A stretch of DNA of 64,000 bases, from assembly GCA_029204225.1 (NCBI GenBank), contig CM055095.1, positions 70,593,957 to 70,657,956 of the forward strand. The letters run 5' to 3'. Source of the DNA: Diphasiastrum complanatum (taxonomy: Eukaryota > Streptophyta > Lycopodiopsida > Lycopodiales > Lycopodiaceae). The translations under genes were made by a program, and so were the position numbers. The notes beneath the pieces were generated by a model that was not told the DNA's origin, made no database searches, and was given only the letters and a program-made list of their open reading frames with translations. Each line of letters starts with the position of its first letter. The first letter of the stretch is position 1. Positions 10,107-20,900 of this stretch are shown in pieces.

Positions 10107-11054
10107 ATGGCACCTGTAGGAGGATATCTCTTAGAACCAAGTGAAAGACTAAGTACCTCCAATTACTCAATATGGAAGGTTAGTATGGAGTCAATTTTTA
10201 TACTCTAGGATGTTATGGACATAGTACTTGGTATTGAGGAGGAGCCTCAAGCACAACTTGAAATACCAAAGTATAGGAAGAGAGCTAGAATGGCTCTACA
10301 CTTCATTGAAATGAATGTCTCTAATGATATTCTAAGATAAATAGGATCTTGCACCACTGCCGAAGAAGCTTGGGATGCACTGAAGTCTATCTATGAAACT
10401 AAGAACGCTTCTAGAATACTCACTCTAAGAAATCAGATTTTTCAAAGTTTTCAAAGAAGTGAGGAGAGTGCATCAAACTATGTTTAGAGAGTAAAAGATC
10501 TTCATAGGGAGCTTGCTTGTGTTGGTGTCACAATCAATCAAGATGAGCTAGTACAAGTAGTTCTAAATGGCTTAAAAGAAGACTATGATAAATTTGTTCA
10601 ATCCTTTGCCATAAAGGAGGAGTTGCCCAATTTGGAAACTCTTCAAGGAATTCTCATCTCTGAAGAAGCTAGGCAAAGTTACAAACTTTCTAGGATGAAC
10701 AAACTCGAGCATATTGCAAGTGACAAAGCTCTCTTTGTCAAGGACAAGCATAAAGGGAGGAGCAAGAACCAGTTTTCTCAAGCTTTCAACAAAGACAAAG
10801 ACAAGGACAGAGACAAAGATGGTGAAGAGGATGACTCAACTCAAACAAGCAAAACTCTAATTAGAAGGAAGAAGACTTTATTGCAAGTGATGGAGAAGGA
10901 TCACTCATGGTGTCAAGCTTTTCTTCAACGCCCTTCAAGAAAGATGGAGCTTGGTGCATCGATAGTGGAGCCTCTTCACATATGTGTTGTTCAAAGGAGT
11001 CTTTTGACTCTATTGTACCTTATTAAGGACTTAAAAGATCTATATATATTGTAA
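10107..11054 (+). pseudogene. Ty1-copia gag
   Basis: The ATG at 10107 opens a UBN2-family gag: LEPSERLSTSNYSIWKVSM near the start, then TAEEAWDALKSIYE, ILTLRNQIFQSFQ and a VVLNGLKEDYDKFVQS block. A Lys/Asp-rich tail follows (KDKDKDRDKDGEED, about 10793-10832). In-frame stops occur at about 10205 (L-stop-D where Leu-Trp-Asp is usual), 10336 and 10484. The later part is open at 10623-11054 in a frame that overlaps the protease region, so frameshifts have also accumulated. No zinc knuckle is seen before the protease. Confidence 0.85.
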
Positions 11055-12078
11055 ATGATCATGAATGCTCTATTGAAGGAATTGGCAACATTCCATTGAA
11101 ACTTGCTTTTTCTAAAGTTCTATCACTTTCCAATGTTCTTTTTGTTCCTAAGCTTACAAAGAACTTGATAAGTGTTGGTAAGTTGCTTGATTGTGGTTGT
11201 GATGTAAAATTCAATTCCATTACTTGCCTTATAAAAAAAGATGATGAGATCCTAGCTAATGGATCTAGATATGGTGGAATCTTCAAGTTAAATTCTTATG
11301 AGAATGCAAACTTTTGTGAAGTTGCTCTTATGTCTAAGGAGGAGTTATGGCATAGAAGGTTGGAGCATCCTAACTATAAGTCTATGCTTTCTATGATCAA
11401 GAATGACAAGGCTATTGGCCTTCCAAGATCACTTTCCAAGGATATCAAGCCTTGTGAGGCTTGTGCTATTGCAAAATCACATAGAAATCCATATCAAAAG
11501 TCTTTTATTAAGACTTCTCATCCTTTGGAATTAATTCACTTGGATGTTCATTTTTCTTCCTAAAAAAGTATTGGTGGTACAGCTTGTTTTGTTACCTTCA
11601 TTGATGATTTTACAGGATATACCTACTTTCTTCAAAAGCTATGGTATTTTATCACTTCCTAGTCTTCAAAGCTTATGTTGAAACAATTTTCTCTCAAAGT
11701 GCTTTAAGATGTGATGGAGGACATCTCCAACAAGTTCTATGAGTATTGTGAGGTTGAAGGGATTAAGAGAGAGTTTTCTTGTGCTTATTCTCCATCTCAA
11801 AATGGAGTTGCTGAAAGAAAAAATCGATCTCTATGTGAATATGCTAAAGCAATCCGAGTAGAAGCTTCTTTGCCTATTGAATATTGGGGAGAAGCAATTA
11901 ATTGTGCAAACTATTTGTGCAATAGATTACCTCACAATGCACTTGCAGGAAGATCACCATATGAAGTCTTGCTTAAGAAGAAACCTAAGGTTGATCACCT
12001 TAGAGTTTTTGGATGTGCTTGCTTTGTTCATGTACCCTTGGAACTTCTTCATACACTACTACTCAAACTTAATGCATG
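10952..12078 (+). pseudogene. Ty1-copia protease and integrase
   Basis: WCIDSGASSHMC at 10952 is the aspartic protease active site. GAG-pre-integrase follows (LWHRRLEHPNYKSM near 11346-11385, then CEACAIAKSHRNP), then the integrase core (LIHLDVHF with the first Asp, TFIDDFTGY, and YSPSQNGVAERKNRS with the catalytic Glu). It ends in the RSPYEVLLKKKPKVDHLRVF block and stops at 12078. Stops near 11561, 11660 and 11706 interrupt it, and the Asp of the NGGE block is lost. No RT, RNase H or 3' LTR follows, so the element is truncated here. Confidence 0.88.
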
Positions 12079-12079
12079 A

Positions 12080-12630
12080 AAATAGAGCATAGAAGGAAAT
12101 GAAAATAGGAAGATCTTCAATTAGCAATGCAACAACATTTCGGTACAATATCTAGTGCTCCCAAACTCGTGGGGAAGGCCTCTATGTATACCCATGAGCT
12201 GGTGAATCCAATTTACAATACTTTGGATTTTACCACTTACAATTGAGTGAACCTCAATCTATAAGAATTTGAGATCCACCTCTTACTTAATAATAGGAGG
12301 CCTCTTTATTAAAAAAATCACAACTTAAGTTGAGATAGTCTAAATTGCTAGCTGCCACATGGTTTTCCATCTCTTGGGAATTACCATGGGGCTCACAATA
12401 AATTTTTAGCCTAGCACTAATTCTCGTGCTCTCAAAATCGGCTCTCAACTTCATCTCTGCTGAAACCCTTTTGAGTGGAGAGGTTCTGCATCAACACCTC
12501 TGGGCATGGCATCAGCTAACATTATCCTCCCCCTATGGTGTTGTAGGTCCCACTGCAATGCTTCAGCTTTGATGCTTGATTCTTGGAAAGGCATGGATTA
12601 GCATTTGCCTGGGTATAACCAAGAACTTAT
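12080..12630. other. No gene recognised
   Basis: AT-rich non-coding sequence. It may include LTR or leader sequence of the adjacent minus-strand gypsy element, but no boundary or repeat pair is visible. Confidence 0.4.
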
Positions 12631-12635
12631 TGACT

Positions 12636-14240
12636 TCATTTTTGGTGCCTCGGCAAATCTTCAAGCTTCAATAGCTTATTAAACAGCCTTGCATAACTGA
12701 GAGTCTCTTGTTTTTCCTTGTCAACTTTTCTTTTATCAAGAAATTTCTCGTAACCGGCCTTCTTTCCGATGGCTTCAAATGTAATAAACCTCGTCTTTGG
12801 CCCCAACAAAATAGGTCCTAGGTATGGCTTCATTCCGGGTATGAACTTATTTGCATACCACTTTTCGATCATCTGCACATATTGGCTGCAAGTAAAGGTA
12901 GTTCGGTAGTAAAGTCTCGCCATCATTAAATGTGCATCTTCCGTTTGTAAGGGCTAGTTGACATGCAACCTGTTGAGTGGTAGGCCTTTATCCCAGTAGC
13001 ATTCCAATGTCGCAAGAAAGGCTATAGTTAAACAATAGTTAGCGCTCTCTTGGACTACAGTATCTGCATTGCCCCTATAGGTATATCCAAACTTGAGGAG
13101 CGCATCCTGATACTTTACAAAGGTTGAGCTAGGATCAATCCCTGGAATGATAGGCCAATTGATCTGTTGCTCGGCTAGCTTTGTTTTCTCAGATCCCTTC
13201 TTTTAACTGGCACATAGTAGGGATTAGTCCTTTTCTAGCTTGGTGCTCTCAGGTATTCTTGTAGCTGCTTGTCGTTATTCAGCAGCATTACAATCCTCCA
13301 GGAGGGCTATGGACGTAGGGCGTTCACGAGGTTGCTAAGATTTGGACATTCTTCAGCTGTTATTTTCTTTGCCCCCCCCCCCCCTCGCTCTCCCTTCTTG
13401 TAGGTCTCCTGAAACTCATCAGATTCCTTACGATCTAGCAGTTTCCTTGAGGGTCTTGCCAAATAGTCATCCAGTGCGGTGGCACTTTTGGTATCAGGAA
13501 ATTTTGAAGTAGAACCTTCGGGTTTTGATCCAGCTAAGGTCTCGCTCTTACTCTTCGAAGGAGATGGAAAAAATCCCATAGAAGGCTGCACCATCTCATC
13601 ACGTGGATCTTGATCGAAAGAAGCTTCTAGGACGTACTCCATAAGAGGTCCACTTGTTGCTTTGACAAGAGAAGTTCCTCTTGGATTTTGTTGACACTTT
13701 CCTGGAGTGCTAACAGCTTCTTATTATTTTCGTCTTCTATTATTTGCTGGTTCCTCTTCAGGACTTCGTGCTTTTGAATCAAGGAGACATATTTCTCCAT
13801 TTTTACTGCCGCTCCTGAAGACGAACTGGTACGCTGATGTCTTCTAGCTTTACTAGTTGCTTAATCATCATCATGCATCAGTTAGTCTCTTATTTTTCTG
13901 AGTCAAGAGATCTAACCGGCGCTCAAACTGGTCTTGCACTTCTTGAAGGATCTGGAGCTGACTTGAAAACTGTTCTTGCTCTTCCAGTCTTTTGGCCCTT
14001 TCACTTTGCAATTCTTCCATAGTTGTTAGCAACTCCGCATCTCTCAGTTGCAGATCATGCTTTGTTGTCCTGGGCTCATCTATTTGTTGTGCAAGCTGGT
14101 GCACCAACCAATGCAGATGGTATGAGGTCTCGGTATGCCATTTGAAGGTTTTCCTGGCTTTCTTGGACAAACTGTCATAGGTTGGACAAGTTGGGAATTC
14201 GGAAGGAAGGCGGTGGTAGGTAGGAAAAGAATATTGAGAG
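12636..14240 (-). pseudogene. Gypsy-associated accessory ORF (coiled-coil protein), function unknown
   Basis: Downstream of the minus-strand integrase, on the same strand, three open stretches line up as one decayed protein. 14240-13871 is Ser/Thr/Pro-rich then strongly coiled-coil (repeating Gln/Glu/Arg/Leu, such as RAKRLEEQEQFSSQLQILQE). 13642-13307 is an acidic/Ser-rich linker. 13200-12636 is a globular-looking part (FGYTYRGNADTVVQESANYC and LYYRTTFTCSQYVQMIEKWY), interrupted by one TAG near 12957. The position between pol and the 3' LTR matches the extra ORF or env-like slot of some plant gypsy lineages. I see no signal peptide or transmembrane segment, so an envelope role is not supported. 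It contains a C(10) tract at 13373-13383. Confidence 0.5.
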
Positions 14241-14475
14241 GTTGTGGAGTGAGTTGGAAGTGGAATAGCTAGTTATGTCATTGTATCAATAGCAACGGGG
14301 ATGGTAGGAATGGTGGTAGTGGTAAATGAAATGGTGATGGAGGTGGTATCAACAAGGGATGCAAGCAACAACGGCTGAATCGGATCAGAAAGCAGGAAGA
14401 TCACCTGAAATTTGCCAGAGAGACATGAACTCGCCCGAAAAGTGTGTGAAGTAAAAATGAACTTGGCGGCTGGGG

Positions 14476-14483
14476 TATTTATA
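14476..14483 (-). promoter_or_regulatory. TATA-like box upstream of the accessory ORF
   Basis: TATAAATA on the minus strand, inside GGTATAAATACCCC, lies about 240 bases before the open coiled-coil frame and after the integrase end. It could drive a separate transcript of the accessory ORF. Confidence 0.4.
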
Positions 14484-14580
14484 CCAAATCTCATTGGGTG
14501 GAAATGGACTTGTCAGACGCAAATGTATGGGGCGGTTGTCCCGATGCAATGTTTTAAAGAAGTGTAAAATCAATGGGTTT

Positions 14581-15130
14581 TTAGCAATTGTGCATAAAAA
14601 AGTATGAGGTAAAATACCATAGAAACACAGGACTTACAAAAAAATTATCCTCATAGTACCTTTGTAGTCGGCTACCATTGACTAAGGTGTCAAGAGAAAT
14701 GCCTTCTAGGGTTTCTAATTGGACTACACCATTGGTGAAAATTTTGCTGACAACATAGGGGCCTTGGCTATGGAATTTCAACTTCTCGGGATGGACCTTA
14801 GAAGATGTATAAAGTAAAACTTTATCACCATCATAAATATCCTTAGTCCTAACATGACGATCATGCCAAGCCTTTTGTTGTCGTTTATGAACTAACTGTG
14901 CATGATAAGAGATAAGACGTGTTTCACACAGTTTCGTCAATGTAAAGGTACTATCGTCACACAAGTCAGTGGCATATGTTAAAGTGACGCGTAGAGAAGA
15001 AATTAAAACTCTACTGGCATAACAGCCTCTTGGCCATATACCAGCTCAAACGGTGTTTTCCAACCCGTGGCTCACTTTGGTGTTGTTCGATATGACCAAA
15101 TAGCAAAAAATAATTTTGTTTCTCAGTCGG
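14581..15130 (-). pseudogene. Ty3-gypsy integrase C-terminal part
   Basis: The minus-strand reading gives the end of the integrase core (AIWSYRTTPK, then TPFELVYGQEAVMPVEF, about 15105-15005). The open frame 14964-14581 follows, with QKAWHDRH, GDKVLLYTSSKVHPEKLKF, GPYVVSKI and LVNGSRLQRYYED, the GPY/F-type C-terminal module of plant gypsy integrases. Stops between the two parts mark decay. RT and RNase H of this element are not seen upstream. Confidence 0.85.
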
Positions 15131-15134
15131 ATCG

Positions 15135-15600
15135 ACTTGTTTCTACTATATGTCAGAAATGGTGAACTCCTGCAACTTTGTTGCAACGCGAAAGTCAACG
15201 TGCCTTGACTCGAAGGTCGAACGATTCGCGAAGATCAAACAATTTGCGAAAGCAATGTTGTAAGTATATGCTTTATATTTCTAAACTAAGTACAGGTCAA
15301 GCTATCTTGCTGATTAGAACTCTTCATAATCTTTCATACACTTGTACCAGAGAATTAATATATGAAGATCTTGGTGTTACACTACAGTCTGTTGTGGCGA
15401 GGGTCGATGTCTCTTGTGTGTTCGGTTGTGCTTTTTGTTGTAGTCTGTTAGATCCCGAACAAACTGCTACATCATACTATATCAGACTTTGAGAACACAA
15501 GTGCATCTTGTTCATTTTCATAGACACAATTCTATAGCTACTTACCATTATGTAATTGTTATTAATGAACATTTAATATATTCACTCTTTACTTATGCAT
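15135..15600. repeat. LTR-like or element-derived sequence
   Basis: It contains ATTCGCGAA and TTTGCGAAA motifs (15205-15255) like those in the copia LTR at 2736-2900, and an open but unrecognised frame (15178-15492). It is probably retroelement-derived; the assignment is weak. Confidence 0.3.
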
Positions 15601-15955
15601 TCGTTCAAATAATAATGATACTTCAGATTTGTATCATATGGTGAATGATTTGTTCTCATGCTTAATAACTTGATTGCTTTATTTTCAAATTTTTTATCAA
15701 TCTTTTTAATAAAAATTTGAAAACGTCTTTGGAACTCATTTCCACAATCGAAAAAGAAATGATAAACAACTTAAATGAAAATTTTATTTTATTTATTTAT
15801 TTTAAACAAGTTGGAGATTTATGTAATTTCTTTACATTTTTCATGGCGCATTGCAAATGGCATTTTCAAACATCATATCACATCATTCATTTGAGAGAAA
15901 TGCGAATTTCCTAGTTTATAAATTCGAGAGAAAAATTGTCACCTCTCAAAGCATA
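15600..15955. other. AT-rich, no feature recognised
   Basis: The only open frame (15717-15914) is low-complexity and looks non-coding. Confidence 0.5.
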
Positions 15956-15957
15956 CA

Positions 15958-16075
15958 ATAGGAGAGTTCGGACAGTGAAGGCTTGATCATCGGACTAAAA
16001 GTCTCGTTGTAGTCGATGTGCTTAGACAGATGGTGTTCTAACTACTAATTCTTGTTCTTGCTAACAATCACTGAC
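15958..16075 (-). pseudogene. Short Ty1-copia RT fragment
   Basis: The minus-strand reading gives HLSKHIDYNETFSPMIKPSL, the DY.ETFSPV.K block at the start of copia reverse transcriptase. Nothing further of the element is recognisable on either side. Confidence 0.7.
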
Positions 16076-16403
16076 CTTTTTTAGAAAATGTCAAAACATT
16101 TTACAATTTCTTCTATTGGTTTCATGAATACACAATTATAGACCAATTCATAGACCGATAAAACTTGCGAAGTCATAGATCAGCATTTGGTATTTTGGTT
16201 TTTTTATTTATAAATAAAGTTTTTTTTTGGATATTTTTAAAAAACAATTTTAAAAATAGAATAGAAACTTTGGATTAATGTCAAATTAAATATATGTAAG
16301 TCATGTCATACGAGAATACCTTTTGAGGTATAGTTTCAGACATTGAAAGCAATTATGTAAGCAATCATTTGTTTTTGAAGAATTGCTTGCATCACCTCAC
16401 TCT

Positions 16404-16625
16404 TTGGTAATAGCAATTGTCATCAAATTTCAAAATTAGTTACAAAAGAGTCATTTTGGAATTGTTATGAAATATCATAGAACATGCAATATCCTAGTTT
16501 AGAGAAAAACCTATTCATTTTTGGTAATAGCAATTGTCATCATATTTTGAATCGGCTACAAAAGAGTCATTTTGGAATTGTTTTCATAGAACGTGCAATA
16601 TTCTAGTTTAGAACAAAATCTATTT
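16404..16625. repeat. Two-copy tandem repeat, unit about 110 bp
   Basis: TTTGGTAATAGCAATTGTCA occurs at about 16404 and 16519, followed in both copies by a similar run to AGAACATGCAATATCCTAG and AGAACGTGCAATATTCTAG. The second copy is slightly shorter. Confidence 0.8.
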
Positions 16626-16629
16626 GTTT

Positions 16630-17085
16630 GCTTGTTTTGGAATACAAAACTTTAAACCAAATGAAACTATGTACAGATATTTGAGAAGCAACAATGGAAA
16701 ACAACATTTCAAAATTGGTAGCCAAAAAACCTTCCTACATAGACTCGTTCGTAGGCAATAATCTCAGCTCCATGCAAACTATCGCACATGGCATGACATG
16801 AAAGCGAAGCATGTAACTTAGGGTGTTTCAAAATAATGTTGGGTATCGATTGTTTCTCAAGTCTTATATTAAAAGGGTGGGACATTTCACCTAAAAAACT
16901 CAACTTTCGATGACTAGACAAACTTGATACCTGCCCAACACGGGTACTACATCTCCTTTACTCTAGCCTTCACAAGGCTCGAGGGCTGAGGCTTTGAAGC
17001 AATATATTTTGAGAGGGGGGGCATGGGGGACATGACCTATCCTAGTGACAATATCTTAATTTCAGAGGGTAGGTAATTTTATGGA
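16630..17085. other. Gene-free upstream sequence
   Basis: No recognisable coding or transposon motif; the minus-strand ORF 16921-16709 matches nothing I know. Confidence 0.4.
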
Positions 17086-17460
17086 CTAGGTAGCGGGCCG
17101 TGAGCAGGCCCGCTACAGTGTGTAGCAGGCAGCCTTCACGCACCTCGCCGCCCTGCTACACGTAGCAGGGCGGCGAGGTGCGTGAAGGCTGCCTGCTACA
17201 CACTGTAGCGGGCCTGCTCACGTGTAGCAGGGCGGCGAGGTGCGTGAAGGCTGCCTACTACACACCGTAGCGGGCCTGCTCACGGCCCGCTACCGGGCGT
17301 AATTGAAGTTTTGGCCTTTCAGGGCAGCGAGGTGCGTGAAGGCTGCCTGCTACACACTGTAGCGGGCCTGCTCACGGCCCGCTACCGGGCGTAAGGTGTG
17401 TGAAGGCTGCCTGCTACACACTCCAGCGGGCCTGCTCACGGCCCGCTACCGGTCGTAGTT
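17086..17460. repeat. GC-rich inverted plus direct repeat cluster upstream of the hydrolase
   Basis: A nearly perfect hairpin is centred on CTACACGTAG (about 17156-17165) with arms of roughly 55-60 bases. The right arm unit (GGCGGCGAGGTGCGTGAAGG, then GCTGCCTGCTACACACTGTA and GCGGGCCTGCTCACG) is then repeated directly at about 17229, 17323 and, shortened, 17395. Three of the copies are followed by GGCCCGCTACCG. The block is far more GC-rich than its surroundings and ends about 200 bases before the hydrolase start codon. Confidence 0.9.
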
Positions 17461-17586
17461 AAAGTTTTGGCCTTTTTGGCTCTTCAACAAAGATATTCAG
17501 AGCCTATCAAAATGGGACACCTGTCCGCTACAAGCCCAAACATTAAAACATTAATGATGGAAATCAAATCCATAAAATTGGGGGGG

Positions 17587-17589
<3 letters not shown>

Positions 17590-17646
<57 letters not shown>

Positions 17647-17660
17647 AGAGAGAGAGAGAG
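17590..17660. repeat. Compound (GT)n(GA)n microsatellite in the 5' leader
   Basis: About eight GT units pass into GA units broken once by AAAA (17642-17646). The tract ends exactly at the ATG at 17661, so it lies in the probable 5' UTR of the hydrolase gene. Confidence 0.95.
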
Positions 17661-17987
17661 ATGGCATTGGCTCGTCCTTACCAAAGCTTCTTCCTCTCTC
17701 GGCCAAATCACGCGCTATCTCCGACCAGCTCGGGCATATGCACCTCTTCCTGCCACCTGAATAATGCATTGCCTATCCTCTCTAGTAAGAATTATGCACG
17801 CGTGCAACGGAAAAGCGTGGTCTTTGCAGCAGCTACAGATGAGAGTAGCAGCAATGAAGCAGAAACAGACAATGGCACCAGAGGCAAAGGCTTGTTCAGC
17901 TTCGTAACCGACAATCCTTCCAGCAGGGAAGCAATTCAGCTTCCAAATGAACCAGCCCAAGACGGAAACGTGGGCCAAATGATATAT
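17661..17987 (+). CDS. Hydrolase exon 1 (residues 1-109)
   Basis: It encodes the transit peptide and a low-complexity linker ([14 protein letters not shown]), ending in GNVGQMIY. Donor GTAAGT at 17988, phase 0. The ATG is chosen because it is the first in frame after the microsatellite; the frame is also open through the repeat, but translation from there would give only Arg/Glu repeats. Confidence 0.9.
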
Positions 17988-20900
17988 GTAAGTTGTTCTT
18001 TCCAATTCGACACTCTTTAGGCTAGTAATTAGCCAAAAGACAATGCCACAGCATAACGAAGATCCCAATTATGTTTTAGTTGGCCAAAAAAACAGCAATG
18101 CAGTTAAATGAAATATCATTGCCAATCTAGCCACAGCTTAGTGAACGATCCCAGGCGTGGGCTGAATGTCCAGCAAAACCGTGCAAAAAATTAAACACCC
18201 TTCTTCAAGAAGAACACAAGGGTTTTCAAAGATAAGCCTTGTCAAAATTTTTGTGCAAAGTAACTATAAGTGAGAAATGAGATACATTGCCAATATTCAG
18301 GAACCTAGTATATTTTATACCGAAGAATGACTTTTGTTTTCCAAATACTACAAATGGCTCAACACTTGTCAAGGTCCTCCTTTCCATTCAAGTTGTATGT
18401 AATTCTCTTCAATGTTCGAAGTGGTTATTATAGGCTATACCAACCTGCTTATGTTTCTTGAAAATCATTATGAGCAACTTTTGGAAAAGAGTAGTGGTTG
18501 TTGCATGTGCGAGGTTTTTTGGCATATTATTACATATCTTTTATGCACTTTCTAAGGGTGGATTAGAAGCATGTCAATTTGCCCACCCCTTCGTTCTACC
18601 CTCTGTTCAAATTGCATTTGGCAAGTTGCTTGATAAGCATTAATAAAAAAATGCTTCACCATTGGCGCATTGGCCTTGAGTTGTTAGTGGCAACTCAACA
18701 AGGAGGTGGAGCCTAAATAATACACTTGAGTGCCCCTACGTGGCAAAGAGGAGTGCCACCTCATATGACACATGGTGGCAACTCCAAGTGTTGTCTGAAA
18801 GGGGGGAGGGCCCTTTTTTTTGAACATGGACCATTGTAGGCTAGTTGTGTCGATGGAGAGGCTTTTCTATTGTTGAACTACCTCACTTGGAAGCGATACC
18901 AATTTAAGATTTCAAATATAAATCCTCTTTTTCGCCCCTCTTTGGACCCAAAGCGTAATTGTTGTAAGAGCTTAATCTTGCACTCAAATTTTCTAGTGCC
19001 AAGTGTTTATCTAAGAGTAATATATACTCCATATAAGCAATGTCTCCAGCTTCTTAAGGCAACGACAATGGCATGCATCTCCTTTCCATGTGTGGGGTAA
19101 GTCTCTTCATAGGCTCTAAGCTTCTGGAATGACCCCTCAATTTCGCTTAAGCAATTTTTCTAGACCATGACCACTTACATTGGTCTCAATTGTTAATGAA
19201 AGAAAAAATTCAAGAAGTATTGGTGTTGTTGAAGAGCTCGCTTGATGCCTTTGAAAGTATGTGTGCATGTAGGGGGTAGGGATCTCTTCACGGCCTGTCA
19301 CGACTTGTCACAAGTAATTTTGTTCCCATGAGATTGCTACTAGCATTCTTTCAAAGCATGCATTCAAGATCAAAAGAAAGGAAGCACCACTAACACTATT
19401 CCAGTCGGTTTAACACTACCATCGTCATTATAACACTAGAATCTGACACTATTTCCACATTAACACTAGTTGCAAGAATAATTAACACTACAAAAGTGTC
19501 AAATTCCCACTATCACTACTCATAATCACAAGATAGCAAGGGAGGTGTCATGCACCTACACTAAGCTCTCAAAGCATGGATTAACACTACTCAAAAAGCA
19601 AGACACATCTTCATAGAATACCATCCACACCTCGCCTATACAGATGTCCGGGTAATAATTGATATGGTCTATACATTGGTTCATTTGTAGGGGGTTCACT
19701 CGTTTCCTTCATCTACTTGGTCAAGGTTTCCTTGGCTTGAGGTGCCAATCGTAGGAATTCTCGCAAAGAGATATGCATTCGACTTGATTTCTGTGCTGGG
19801 CTTTTCTCGTTCATTCACAGAGAATGGTTCTTCTCCTCCGTGCAGTGGCACAATGACATTCAATGGTTGTAGCCTTTGCTATTGTAGTGGTGGTCCCAAT
19901 CTCGGAGCAGCATTTGGCGCAACTTGATGATACACAAATGATGACTGAAACTGTGGCCTTCTTTGCTGCATAACCCGAGGATTGAAAGGACAAACTGCAG
20001 TATCATGCATAGGAGTGTTGCACAGATGACAATAATTCGATGATTAGCGTTGCTTCAATATTGGCCACTATTTAGCAGTGTGGTTCTGAGTGCATACAAG
20101 ACACCATACATTCTCTTGACATGAATAGTGTTGCACAGTAGGTTCTGGTGGTTGAGATGGAGAATTCTGAATTAGCTTCATCTTCTGATCAAGTTGTGCC
20201 ATCATCTGCTCCTTTTGTTGTTGATGTTGTTTTGCCATCTTCTCGATTTGATCTATCACACTTGCGTTGCGGCAGTCATTGCCAGGGATGGTGATGCATA
20301 TGGCCCAGTATGGACGCAGATTCATCATCTGATCCTTCATCTTCTTCACGGACAACATCCTCCATGGCTTCATTCAATGTTTCATCTTGATCCACTCTTT
20401 TTAATTACCTTCTTATCTTCTTAGGAAGACCCGCCAAAAACCACATACCATTGCATGGTCAGGCGTTAGGTCTGGATTACATTCAGAACGATGGTGTTTA
20501 ATTCTTTCGATGTAATCACGAACACGTTCTCTTCATTTTACTAATCAAAAGGAACAGGTTATCCAAAAATTTCCGTGGTTTAAATCTCGTGATCAGAGCA
20601 GTTTTCACTGCCTCCCAGTCATTCCGCTCTTCCGTTGCTCGGTTAAAGAACCATTCTTGTGTAGCTCCAACGAGTGCCATGGGGAATAATTTCAATTTAT
20701 CTGTAGGTGTGGTTTCCCCGTAGATTTCACAGGCTTCTCCATAGATTTATAAAAATCTGATCGGTCTTACCTCAGAGTTCTCCTTACAGCTTGCAATGGC
20801 TCAACAGGTATAGGATCCATTTATGTAAGATCTTCTTGCTGCAACACAAGTGGGTAGTGAATTCGTCGATCAGATCTCAATATCATTCACTGTTACCCCT

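Noticed and set aside
13871-14170. Envelope gene in the gypsy accessory position
   Set aside because: Coiled coil only; no signal peptide, no transmembrane anchor, no furin-like site seen.
17086-17460. CRISPR array
   Set aside because: Repeats are long, variable and partly inverted without unique spacers, and the DNA is plant nuclear.
17484-17769. Minus-strand ORFs over the GT/GA tract
   Set aside because: Ser/Leu repeats produced by the microsatellite, with no start context or family.
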